DNA of 64,000 nucleotides, taken from NCBI RefSeq assembly GCF_051201035.1, contig NZ_JBPODR010000012.1, positions 6,795 through 70,794 of the forward strand, read 5' to 3'. A program made the translations under genes and the position numbers. A model generated the notes under the pieces. The model saw only the letters and a list, made by a program, of their open reading frames with translations. It searched no databases and was not told where the DNA came from. This stretch comes from Thermoanaerobacterium thermosulfurigenes. Its GTDB lineage: Bacteria; Bacillota; Thermoanaerobacteria; Thermoanaerobacterales; Thermoanaerobacteraceae. Positions 54,738-62,358 of the stretch are shown here, piece by piece (position 1 is the stretch's first letter; every line of letters starts with the position of its first letter).

Positions 54738-55313
54738 TTAATCTTTTATAGAATGCAATACAGAATCTAAAAAATGCAAATTTATATTGCCGTTAACTAT
54801 CTTATAAGATTTATAGCTATTTATGTTATTATACCAATTAAAAAAGAATAAATGGTAAGTTTTAGCAGTGTCTACGGCAACATCAATATACTTATCATTG
54901 GTCACACTTATTCCGATTCTTTCATCTTTTTTATTGGTATAAAAAACAATATCGTAAGAATAATTGTTTGTACTAGTATATTTGCCATTATATTGCACAA
55001 GTTTAAATTGCTTTAAATACGCTACCAAGTCATTTATTGTCTTTACATCATTGGTACTTTTTATGATACTACTTTTATCATTGTCATTATTTTTGGCCAA
55101 CATAGCCGAAACGATTTTTGAATTGTGGAAGTTACTTAAAACCAGCGAATTAAACGACCCTATTCTAAAGTAGTCTAAGTAAAGATGAATTGCAAGAAGT
55201 ATACAGAGAAAAAAAGCTACAGTATATCTAATCTTAGGCATTCTAAACTCTGGATATTTAAAAGAAATAATCGAATATATTATAACTATTACAGAAATTA
55301 GTATCATGAGCAA
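54738..55313 (-). CDS. Membrane protein of unknown function
   Basis: 191 residues. Two N-terminal hydrophobic stretches (ILISVIVIIYSIISF, VAFFLCILLAIHLYL), then an exported or cytosolic domain rich in N, K and Y with NNYSYDIVFYTNKKDERIGISV. Likely TTG start (55311-55313), nine bases after GGGGG; an ATG follows two codons later. Not recognised. Confidence 0.65.
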   Translation of the reverse strand: MLMILISVIVIIYSIISFKYPEFRMPKIRYTVAFFLCILLAIHLYLDYFRIGSFNSLVLSNFHNSKIVSAMLAKNNDNDKSSIIKSTNDVKTINDLVAYLKQFKLVQYNGKYTSTNNYSYDIVFYTNKKDERIGISVTNDKYIDVAVDTAKTYHLFFFNWYNNINSYKSYKIVNGNINLHFLDSVLHSIKD

Positions 55314-55401
55314 CTAAATCGACCCCCTTTAAACCTTTTTAACTATATATTTATGACTAATAGTCTTATTGATTTCTGAGCACTCATTAAGTCTGTAAAA
55401 A

Positions 55402-56004
55402 CTATCTTAGCGCATTCTGCCACTCTTTTGGCAATGGATAACTTTTAGTAAATGCTTGACCATGATATACCGGTATTATACCAGCTTCGACAGCGGGCTT
55501 TAACGGAACATGCTGTGCAATTATCACAGAACCTGGCGGTATATCTCCAAACATCGGTATTGGACTCCAATATCTACCATTAGGAGGCAAATATAAAAAG
55601 ACAACACCCTGTAATGTTATATATAAAAATTTATCATTGGCTCCATTGTTTATAGATTTAGGATCGGTTTTGTCTGTTTCAGTGTAGATGTATTTTTTCC
55701 ATGCTTTAGGCATTTCCCATGAAGTAAATGAATTTGATTTGGTACCCATATCCTCCCAAACATGTCCGTAAATATCGGAACCTACAACTGGTATTTGTGA
55801 CATATCAAAAGCTGGGTTTATTTTCAATTGTTTTAAAATTTCTTTTTGTGATATTGGGTTCTCCATATCGACGCTTTGTATATTTTCAGATGATACTACA
55901 CTGCCATTGCCATCATAAATGCTTGTATGTCTTGTTAACATTTGAGATAACAGTATGCCAACTATCATTCCTGCTACAAATATCATTATACTTTTTACTT
56001 TCAT
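55402..56004 (-). CDS. Membrane-anchored protein of unknown function
   Basis: 200 residues. Signal anchor SIMIFVAGMIVGILLSQML followed by an outside domain with LYLPPNGRYWSPIPMFGDIPPGSVII. Several GxYWxP and G-P turns suggest a beta fold. No family recognised. At the edge of the lipoprotein cluster. Confidence 0.6.
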   Translation of the reverse strand: MKVKSIMIFVAGMIVGILLSQMLTRHTSIYDGNGSVVSSENIQSVDMENPISQKEILKQLKINPAFDMSQIPVVGSDIYGHVWEDMGTKSNSFTSWEMPKAWKKYIYTETDKTDPKSINNGANDKFLYITLQGVVFLYLPPNGRYWSPIPMFGDIPPGSVIIAQHVPLKPAVEAGIIPVYHGQAFTKSYPLPKEWQNALR

Positions 56005-56083
56005 ACAAGACCCCTCTTTAATGATTTTGAAAATTCTTCACTCAAATACATTGCATATACGAACTTTGTTCTATATAATACGA

Positions 56084-56824
56084 TTAATATATGAAATTAA
56101 ATATTTTGTTTTTATCCAGTGAAATAACACTGATTGTGTTTTTCCCCCATTGTATCATTGAATTTTGCATTGATATATCTTTCTCTGAAATTTCACCTAT
56201 TGTATTTATCTTATGAGTTTTTATTTCATAAAGTTTTAAAAAATGACTGCCATTAGGACCATTTATTTCTGCTGACGGCAAAAAAGCAAACTCATCTTCA
56301 TTATTGGGGTTAAATGAAATTCTCATCATGCTTTCTTTTTTTGATTCATCATACCATAATATACTGCTTTTATTTGTGTCAGTATCGACAATGACACTAA
56401 TTGGAACGTTTTGAGAAAACTCTAAAATGATGTATTTCCCTGACGGAGAAGCAGTCATATAATTAATGCCATTAAACAAATCGTACTTCAACGCGTATGA
56501 AATTAAATCGACAGTCTTTACGACATTATCTTTTACATAACTAAGCTTTATATAACTTTTATCACCATCATGACTTTCTTTTAAATCACCATTTTCAACA
56601 AATAAGAATTGATTCACCCAAGCGGATAAGTGATTACCATTGTATGTAATAAGCTGTGGAATATGTTGGTTAATCTGTGTAGCATCCATACTCTCGCTAT
56701 TATTTTTTACAGTATTTGAAATTTGAGCCTTTTGCAATTTACTACGGTCACCTTCACTCATTTTGTTTCCGCATCCATTTAAAAATATTGTCAAAACCAA
56801 CAAGCCGATAAAAAATCTTTTCAC
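56084..56824 (-). CDS. Lipoprotein of unknown function
   Basis: 246 residues from GTG at 56822-56824 (GGGGAGGG at seven bases). Lipobox LNGC. The mature part has WD40/TolB-like beta-propeller strands (LISYALKYDLFNGINYMTASPSGKYIILEFSQN). It shares the GTAATATTT-N17-TATAAT upstream element with the other lipoprotein genes here. It may form a set with the tandem lipoproteins at 57634, 59488 and 62357. Confidence 0.7.
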   Translation of the reverse strand: MKRFFIGLLVLTIFLNGCGNKMSEGDRSKLQKAQISNTVKNNSESMDATQINQHIPQLITYNGNHLSAWVNQFLFVENGDLKESHDGDKSYIKLSYVKDNVVKTVDLISYALKYDLFNGINYMTASPSGKYIILEFSQNVPISVIVDTDTNKSSILWYDESKKESMMRISFNPNNEDEFAFLPSAEINGPNGSHFLKLYEIKTHKINTIGEISEKDISMQNSMIQWGKNTISVISLDKNKIFNFIY

Positions 56825-56895
56825 GTGCACACCCTCCCCAAAATCTTTAACCAATATTATACATCTAATTAATCTGTTAAATATTACATAATCTG

Positions 56896-57567
56896 CTAAT
56901 CGATTAATCCCTTACCTGTATCTGTCCAACGCCATTCTGCAAATATACGCTCTGATAGAGGATTAAAAATATCAGCGGATTCAGTAGTAGAATGTGTAAG
57001 TACATAAAAGTATCTTTTATTATAGTATCCTAAAGCAATAGTTCCGTAGATTCCATTATATTGAAGTATTGCCCATTTACGTATCTTTTGATTTTCGTTG
57101 AGATTATATTTGTTTGAAAGGTTTTTTATTAATTCTATTGCAGCATTTTTTTCTGTATTTTTAGGATAGTAAAAAATTTGAATATAATTATAATCGTGTA
57201 AAACTTGTCCGTCTTTTGATGTTTCATAAATTCGAATAACAGTACTGCCATCACTTGAATTACTTAATTGAGTTTTCATAGACTCTGGAATGTATGTTGA
57301 AAAACCTGGCGATAATTTTGAACAATCAAAAAGTTTATAGGAGACTTTGTAATCTATTCCTTCCTCTCTAATTAGTTCTTGTTTGGTAGGTGGCATTTTA
57401 TTCAAATTTTTAAGATTGTCTAAATTTGTTTGTGATGCAGTGTCAGTACTTTTACTAATTATCTTGTAAGGTTTATTTGAATTTACATTATTGTTTTTAA
57501 CATCAGTAATTCCGCATCCATTTAAAAATAAAGTTAAAATCAGTATGCTTGCAAAGATCTTTTTCAT
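56896..57567 (-). CDS. Lipoprotein of unknown function
   Basis: 223 residues; lipobox LNGC in KKIFASILILTLFLNGCG. No recognised domain; GYYNKRYFYVLTHSTTE and a C-terminal AEWRWTDTGKG. It lacks the conserved upstream promoter of its neighbours, so it is probably read through from the lipoprotein gene at 57634-58578, 66 bases upstream. Confidence 0.7.
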   Translation of the reverse strand: MKKIFASILILTLFLNGCGITDVKNNNVNSNKPYKIISKSTDTASQTNLDNLKNLNKMPPTKQELIREEGIDYKVSYKLFDCSKLSPGFSTYIPESMKTQLSNSSDGSTVIRIYETSKDGQVLHDYNYIQIFYYPKNTEKNAAIELIKNLSNKYNLNENQKIRKWAILQYNGIYGTIALGYYNKRYFYVLTHSTTESADIFNPLSERIFAEWRWTDTGKGLID

Positions 57568-57633
57568 GCATATAACCCTCCTACAAAAACCTTTAACAAT
57601 AGATTTTTTCTAAATCATTTATATTTTCAGGTT

Positions 57634-58578
57634 TTAATTTACAAATATATGCTTATTTTCATCATACGCGTATATATTTGTTGACCAAGTGTTCCCACCA
57701 TCATTTGTCACATAAGTCACAGTGTGATTTTCAGCTTTGCCATCATTTGTTCTATAAAAATCGACATCTAATGTCCCATTTTTATCGTCTTTAAATACAG
57801 GTACTGAAGCCGACAAGATACAATACTTTTCATAGCCTTGTGGTGTAGGAACTGAAACTTTACTCCACGTATTGCCGCCATCAACTGTTTTATACAAGAT
57901 TACATCTGCTGATATCGGATTTGATACACCTATCCATCCATTATCTGTACCATAAAATATCATATCAGTTGATGTTCCTACAATTGGTAAACCAGAATAA
58001 GGATCTGATGAAGTAACATTGACTTTTTGCCATGTCTTACCTCCATCATTTGTTTTGAGTAAATACTTAATTTGCTGTTCCACTGCGCTATCAGATACAA
58101 CCAAAAGCCATCCTGTATTTTGCGTTACAAATTGGATTTTCGAAATGCTTTGTGATAACTGCGGCAGTTTATAACTTAGTTTGTTCCACGTTTTGCCTCC
58201 GTCTGTTGTCTTAATCACATACAATGTAGTATCACTATTATTTATCCATGAAATCCAACCATTATTAGAGTCCAAAAAATATGGGACAACATTTTCTACA
58301 TAAACGTCACTATATGCATCTTTTGGAAAAACGTTTATAGGTAAATTTATTTCAGTCCATGAATTACCTCTATCTGTTGACTTGAAAATCTGTAGATTCT
58401 CTAATGTTTTATGATTGTTTTTAAAAGACCATTTCCACATAATATCAGATTCATTTGCCTTTGAAAAGCTCTTAGACATTGTAGTATTTGAGCTAATTGT
58501 AGTATTCTGTTTTCCACCAATTCCACACCCAGTTAAAAATAAAGCTAAAATTAAAAGGTAAGCTAAAAATCTTTTCAT
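57634..58578 (-). CDS. Asp-box/YCF48-like lipoprotein (shortened paralogue)
   Basis: 314 residues from the ATG at 58576-58578; lipobox LTGC. Repeated GG-x-TW motifs (GGKTWNKL, GGKTWQKV, GGNTWSKV, GGNTWSTN) form Asp-box blades of a sialidase-like propeller. Nearly identical in sequence to the first 300 residues of the 62357-63817 gene but ends at HIFVN where the other continues with a TolB-like domain. The difference comes down to one missing A in an A run. Confidence 0.8.
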   Translation of the reverse strand: MKRFLAYLLILALFLTGCGIGGKQNTTISSNTTMSKSFSKANESDIMWKWSFKNNHKTLENLQIFKSTDRGNSWTEINLPINVFPKDAYSDVYVENVVPYFLDSNNGWISWINNSDTTLYVIKTTDGGKTWNKLSYKLPQLSQSISKIQFVTQNTGWLLVVSDSAVEQQIKYLLKTNDGGKTWQKVNVTSSDPYSGLPIVGTSTDMIFYGTDNGWIGVSNPISADVILYKTVDGGNTWSKVSVPTPQGYEKYCILSASVPVFKDDKNGTLDVDFYRTNDGKAENHTVTYVTNDGGNTWSTNIYAYDENKHIFVN

Positions 58579-58609
58579 GTGATGATCCTCCCTCACAATT
58601 TCTAGTACT

Positions 58610-58640
58610 ATTATACATCTAATTGAACTGTCAAATATTA
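58610..58640 (-). promoter_or_regulatory. Conserved GTAATAWTT-N17-TATAAT promoter, example in front of the 57634 lipoprotein gene
   Basis: TATAAT at 58610-58615 on the minus strand, 32 bases before the start codon, with GTAATATTT 17 bases upstream. The same arrangement occurs at 56856 (for 56084), 60616 (for 59488) and 63849 (for 62357), each 32-34 bases from the start codon. Confidence 0.65.
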
Positions 58641-58688
58641 CATAAACATTAAAAATGATTAAGAAAAATTTAAATTTTAAATGGCAAA

Positions 58689-58717
58689 GGTTGTATTTTA
58701 AAAATAAAATACTCTTT
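58689..58717 (+). promoter_or_regulatory. GGTTGT-N16-ACTCTTT promoter of the DUF1906 gene
   Basis: GGTTGT 58689-58694, 16-base A/T spacer, ACTCTTT 58711-58717. It resembles no sigma-A promoter, but the pattern recurs at 60833-60862 and 61740-61769. A conserved 5' leader stem-loop follows. Confidence 0.7.
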
Positions 58718-58724
58718 TCTATAT

Positions 58725-58757
58725 AGAAGGGTAGTAAATCGGCCGATGAATTCCTTC
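58725..58757 (+). promoter_or_regulatory. Conserved 5' leader stem-loop (DUF1906 gene)
   Basis: AGAAGG ... ATCGGCCGAT ... CCTTCT: outer 6-base stem with an inner palindrome, right at the expected transcript start. Almost identical at 61779-61812. Confidence 0.65.
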
Positions 58758-58787
58758 TTAAAAAACTAACGAAAGTGAGGTAAAAAA

Positions 58788-59429
58788 ATGGGTAATGGAA
58801 TTCATACAGCAACAAATGTATCAAACGCTTTAACATGTTTAAAAAATCAAGGTAAAACCTTTATAGGACGTTACTTTGCAGTTACAAATACATGGAAAGC
58901 TTTAACAGCAAATGAAGTACAAAAAATCTCTTCAGCAGGGTTATATATCGTATCTATATGGGAGGATGGTCCTGCCAATAGTCCTAGTTATTTTACGTAT
59001 AATCAGGGAAAATTAGATGGAGATAATGCATTCAATTATGCCGCTGATTTAGAGCAAAGTGCTGATACTCCTATATACTTTGCAGTTGATTTTGATGCTA
59101 CTACGACCCAAAAGCAAAGTATTTTGGATTATTTTAAAGGAATTAATGATGGATACCTTCAGTATATTTACGAACGCCAAAAGGCTGGCGAACAAGTTGT
59201 ACATTATAAAATTGGTGTTTATGGAAGTTATGATGTACTAACATGGTGCAAAGATCAAGGAATTGCAACTTACTTTTTCCAAGCATATGCGCCAGGTTGG
59301 AGTGATGGCAGAAATACAAATCCATGGTCCGGATATCATTTAAGGCAGACAGCTTCAAATCAAACACTTTGTTCAATAAATGTAGATCTAGACATATCAA
59401 ATGGTGCAGCTGGAGGATGGAAATTATAA
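58788..59429 (+). CDS. DUF1906 glycoside hydrolase-like protein, no signal peptide
   Basis: 213 residues. The DUF1906 (Rv2525c-like) TIM-barrel pattern is clear: NQGKTFIGRYFAV, IVSIWEDG, IYFAVDFDATTTQ with acidic active-site residues, GVYGSYDVLTWC, and AYAPGWSDG and LDISNG. Members are wall-acting enzymes or phage-like lysins. There is no signal peptide, so release from the cell needs another route. AAAGTGAGG upstream of ATG. Controlled by the GGTTGT/ACTCTTT promoter shared with the sigma/holin operon. Confidence 0.88.
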   Translation: MGNGIHTATNVSNALTCLKNQGKTFIGRYFAVTNTWKALTANEVQKISSAGLYIVSIWEDGPANSPSYFTYNQGKLDGDNAFNYAADLEQSADTPIYFAVDFDATTTQKQSILDYFKGINDGYLQYIYERQKAGEQVVHYKIGVYGSYDVLTWCKDQGIATYFFQAYAPGWSDGRNTNPWSGYHLRQTASNQTLCSINVDLDISNGAAGGWKL

Positions 59430-59446
59430 TAGAATATAACGAAAAA

Positions 59447-59481
59447 GAGAAGGCTTTATAATAAATTTATCGCCTTCTCTT
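59447..59481. terminator. Bidirectional terminator between DUF1906 and lipoprotein genes
   Basis: AGAGAAGGC/GCCTTCTCT stem with A-rich and T-rich flanks, between two convergent genes. Confidence 0.85.
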
Positions 59482-59487
59482 CTTCTT

Positions 59488-60582
59488 TTAAAAAAGATTT
59501 TCCCATGAAAATCCACCATTTTTACTGTAATATAAATTTGTACCCAATTGTGATTTAACTAAAGCCCACCCATTTTTAGAATCTACAAATTGTATTTGTA
59601 CTGTATTCTTAGGGATGTTAACTTTATTCCACGTTTTACCGTTGTCATTTGTGATAAACAATACATTGTTTATTAAAACATTCCAATTATTTTTATCTAC
59701 TAAATTTATCTCAATCGGTTTTTCTTTCGTTGAAAATGACGATACTTCTTTCCATGTTGAACCATTATCACTACTGTCTATAAAAATTATTCGGTAGTCG
59801 TTATGCTTAATATCGTAAATACAAACTGGTAAAATTACGATAGTTTCTTTTTCATAATCAAAAAATTTAGGAGAATAAAATAAAATGCTATCATCTCTGA
59901 ATTCCGAAAGTAATGGTATGTTTTTTTTATTCCATGTATAACCACTATCACTGCTTAGATACAAACCATATTTCCCTGGTATGCGATACTCTACTGTGAT
60001 AATGCCATTCTTAGCATCAGATAAAAAAATGAAAGATGCCTTTTCTCCTTCAAATGAAATTGAATTATCATCTTTTAACGAATTATTTGAAATTTCCCTT
60101 TTGCTTATTAGAACCCATTTGCTATTTATTAATTTATACACATCAACAGGATTGTCTCCAGATGCCGGTCCATATTCTTTTAACATCCAACCTCTTAATC
60201 CATCTTTATTTTGAAGAAAAAATAATTTACCCATTGTAAAAGGAACTTTAGAACCAACCCAACTTTTGCCTTTATTTCTGGTCTCATATAAAGTTCCATC
60301 TGAATAAAGCACCCAAGAATAATTTTCGTTTAAAAAGTACCATGAAAAAATGTTATTTTTAGTGGCAGGTGATACATCAATCCATGTCTTACCCTTATCG
60401 CTAGTAATATAAATTTTATTTTTTTCTAAAGCCCATCCATTGTATTGTGTCATCATTTTAATATACTGAAAATCATATGTTTGCTTAGCATTGTTATTCT
60501 TTACAATACTATTAGTTTTACTTTCACATCCATTCATTAAAAATAATGTTAAAATTAATAAACTGATAAAAAATTTTTTCAT
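59488..60582 (-). CDS. Asp-box-type lipoprotein
   Basis: 364 residues; signal peptide with lipobox MNGC. Blades with KGKTWIDV, KGKSWVGS, SGYTWNKK, NGSTWKEV, NGKTWNKV and GGFSWENL suggest a six-bladed Asp-box/YCF48 propeller. More distant from the two near-identical paralogues. Upstream element GTAATAATT-N17-TATAAT at 60616. Confidence 0.8.
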   Translation of the reverse strand: MKKFFISLLILTLFLMNGCESKTNSIVKNNNAKQTYDFQYIKMMTQYNGWALEKNKIYITSDKGKTWIDVSPATKNNIFSWYFLNENYSWVLYSDGTLYETRNKGKSWVGSKVPFTMGKLFFLQNKDGLRGWMLKEYGPASGDNPVDVYKLINSKWVLISKREISNNSLKDDNSISFEGEKASFIFLSDAKNGIITVEYRIPGKYGLYLSSDSGYTWNKKNIPLLSEFRDDSILFYSPKFFDYEKETIVILPVCIYDIKHNDYRIIFIDSSDNGSTWKEVSSFSTKEKPIEINLVDKNNWNVLINNVLFITNDNGKTWNKVNIPKNTVQIQFVDSKNGWALVKSQLGTNLYYSKNGGFSWENLF

Positions 60583-60684
60583 GTAATCTTCCTCCTACTT
60601 AAAACTTTTAACAATATTATACAACTAATCATCTCATTAATTATTACGCAAATATTACAAATGATTAAAAATTATTAAAATAAA

Positions 60685-60786
60685 TTACATTAATTTAAAA
60701 TTATGTTATAATATGCACAAAATGATAGATTTTAATTTTAAAATTATGGGTAAAACAGGGCAAATAAATTGTTAAGCCCTGTTTTT
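60685..60786 (+). ncRNA. Candidate small RNA with promoter and terminator
   Basis: TTACAT (60685-60690), 16-base spacer and TATAAT (60707-60712), then about 70 bases and a strong terminator AAACAGGGC/GCCCTGTTT followed by T run (60753-60786). No coding frame. Located upstream of the holin-like/sigma operon. The 60582-60920 gap holds this and the next promoter. Confidence 0.5.
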
Positions 60787-60832
60787 ACTTTCTTACCTAT
60801 ATGATTGTTTTTCCTAAAAACTACAATTAATG

Positions 60833-60862
60833 GGTTGTATTTTTTAAAATCATGTACTCTTT
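60833..60862 (+). promoter_or_regulatory. GGTTGT-N17-ACTCTTT promoter of the holin-like/sigma operon
   Basis: GGTTGT 60833-60838, 17-base spacer, ACTCTTT 60856-60862. The leader then forms a 9-base stem AAAGGAAAA (60871-60879) / TTTTCCTTT (60895-60903), the same position as, but different sequence from, the leaders of the other two units. Confidence 0.7.
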
Positions 60863-60919
60863 AATAGATAAAAGGAAAATAGATAATTTTAAACTTTTCC
60901 TTTAATGGAGGTGTTGAAG

Positions 60920-61216
60920 TTGCAAGAGTTTTTCAATTATACATCTCTTAGCACGTTGGCAGGTAATGTTGCAGCAACAATCCTCATAGTCCAATTTATA
61001 AAAAAGTTAAAATTAATAAAGAAAATTCCAACACAGCTGCTTGTCCTTATTATCTCATTCTCCATCATTACATTTGCATCGGTTGTAACTGGTAAATTTT
61101 CTTTTAAGGACATCCCCCTGTATTTATTAAATTCTATATTGGCTGCATCTTCATCTATAGGTACTTATAATACTATTAATAGCAAAAATGGAAAAAAATC
61201 TAAAAGAGTTGATTAA
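60920..61216 (+). CDS. Holin-like small membrane protein
   Basis: 98 residues from TTG at 60920 (GGAGG eight bases before). About three membrane segments: LAGNVAATILIVQFIKKLK, QLLVLIISFSIITFASVVTG and IPLYLLNSILAASSSIGTY, and a charged tail NGKKSKRVD. Topology and size fit phage-type holins; no family name assigned. Immediately followed by the sigma factor genes, an arrangement like UviB/UviA or TcdE/TcdR. Its last 29 bases overlap the sigma gene. Confidence 0.65.
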   Translation: MQEFFNYTSLSTLAGNVAATILIVQFIKKLKLIKKIPTQLLVLIISFSIITFASVVTGKFSFKDIPLYLLNSILAASSSIGTYNTINSKNGKKSKRVD

Positions 61217-61391
61217 CGATATAAATACAGGGGATAAAGATGCACTGTGGGAGCTAATTCAGAGATTTAAGCCATTGATAAATAAATATAAAAGAAAATT
61301 GGGCTATGACGGTGCAGAAGAAGACATAATTTTATGGCTTGTAAAAACTGTTAAAAAGTATAAAAAAGGTGAGAAGAATGATAAATTTTGA
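61188..61391 (+). CDS. TcdR/UviA-like sigma factor, N-terminal part (region 2)
   Basis: 67 residues. GDKDALWELIQRFKPLINKYKRKL...DGAEEDIILWLVKTVKKYKK is the start of sigma region 2 (core-binding) typical of group-5 clostridial sigma factors and of the HTH_16 family. Stops at UGA after UUU, where a +1 slip would carry on into the next frame. Weak own ribosome site; probably coupled to the holin-like gene. Confidence 0.75.
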   Translation: MEKNLKELINDINTGDKDALWELIQRFKPLINKYKRKLGYDGAEEDIILWLVKTVKKYKKGEKNDKF

Positions 61392-61734
61392 TGATAATAA
61401 AATTATAGCTTATATAGCTGAAGGCATGAAAAATGAATATATAAGACTCTCAAAAAAGAATGTAAAAATAAAAGAAAATGAATTTCTTACTCTTGATGAT
61501 AAAGAAATTATAGTTGATAATTTTGAATATGAAAATATAGAGAATAAAATCTTTGTACAAGAGGTTTTGAATAAGCTTACACCACTACAAAAAATGATAA
61601 TACTGGAGACAATCATATATGGAAAAAAAGAAATAGATATAGCAGCCAAATTGAATATATCACAGCAAGCGGTAAGCAAGACGAAAAAGAAAGCTTTAGA
61701 AAAAATGAGAAAATTTTTAGAAAAAAACTATTGA
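61378..61734 (+). CDS. TcdR/UviA-like sigma factor, C-terminal part (region 2.3 to 4)
   Basis: 118 residues from the ATG at 61378 (AAGGTG six bases upstream). DDNKIIAYIAEGMKNEYIRLSKK continues sigma region 2 and LTPLQKMIILETIIYGKKEIDIAAKLNISQQAVSKTKKKAL is region 4 with its HTH. The missing front is precisely the preceding 67-codon gene, which it overlaps by 14 bases. Either two chains form one sigma, as in SigO-RsoA of Bacillus, or frameshifting makes a full-length protein. Confidence 0.78.
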   Translation: MINFDDNKIIAYIAEGMKNEYIRLSKKNVKIKENEFLTLDDKEIIVDNFEYENIENKIFVQEVLNKLTPLQKMIILETIIYGKKEIDIAAKLNISQQAVSKTKKKALEKMRKFLEKNY

Positions 61735-61739
61735 AAATT

Positions 61740-61769
61740 GGTTGTTAAATTCAATATAAAGCACTCTTT
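61740..61769 (+). promoter_or_regulatory. GGTTGT-N17-ACTCTTT promoter of the L,D-transpeptidase-like gene
   Basis: GGTTGT 61740-61745, 17-base spacer, ACTCTTT 61763-61769; leader stem-loop AGAAGG/CCTTCT with inner ATCGGCCGAT at 61779-61812. Directly after the sigma gene stop. Confidence 0.7.
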
Positions 61770-61836
61770 CATAATATAGAAGGGTAAATCGGCCGATGAA
61801 TTCCTTCTGAAAAAATAAAAAAGGAAGGAGATATTT

Positions 61837-62331
61837 ATGTCAATTCCAAGAGATTATACAATATATGCTAATTTTTATACAAACAGAGACTATAAAGGCA
61901 ATTTGACTTTGAGAGATTCTAATGGGTTTATAGTTTTTGGTCCTGTAGAATGTTTAGGTAGAGGCACAAGTGATGCAAACAATAATTATGATCATGCAAA
62001 TTGGATGCTAATTGATGCAGATACACCTACAGGAACATACTATACATCAATTGGATCAATACTTTCCCCATTAAACTCTTATGGACCTAATCCTATAATA
62101 GAGTTAGATCCAGTTGGTGGTAATGCTCTGTTAGCTGCTAATAATGGTAGAAGTGGTTTTCTTATTCATGGTGGAGATCCAGATACAAATGCAAATGATA
62201 TATGGTATCCTTTGAGGCCAACATATGGATGTATAAGACTATCAAATAATAATCAACAAGCATTAATTGCAAAAATAAAAAGTATATCTATAGAAGGATT
62301 AGGTATTTTATACGTAAATAATAGTCTATAA
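61837..62331 (+). CDS. L,D-transpeptidase (YkuD-like) family protein, no signal peptide
   Basis: 164 residues. H111 in FLIHGGDPD and the nucleophile C132 in YGCIRLSNNN match the H-x(n)-GCxR catalytic pattern of L,D-transpeptidases or DUF2778-type relatives. No signal peptide or membrane segment. GGAAGGAG ahead of ATG. In the same promoter family as the DUF1906 gene; may crosslink or cleave peptidoglycan after release. Confidence 0.82.
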   Translation: MSIPRDYTIYANFYTNRDYKGNLTLRDSNGFIVFGPVECLGRGTSDANNNYDHANWMLIDADTPTGTYYTSIGSILSPLNSYGPNPIIELDPVGGNALLAANNGRSGFLIHGGDPDTNANDIWYPLRPTYGCIRLSNNNQQALIAKIKSISIEGLGILYVNNSL

Positions 62332-62335
62332 TTGC

Positions 62336-62358
62336 AAAAGGCAGGGCAACCTGCCTTT
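62336..62358. terminator. Bidirectional terminator
   Basis: AAAGGCAGG-GCAA-CCTGCCTTT between convergent genes. Confidence 0.85.

Noticed and set aside
58615..58640. TTGACA as -35 of the lipoprotein promoters
   Set aside because: Only 13 bases from TATAAT and not conserved in all four copies; GTAATAWTT with 17 bases is conserved instead.
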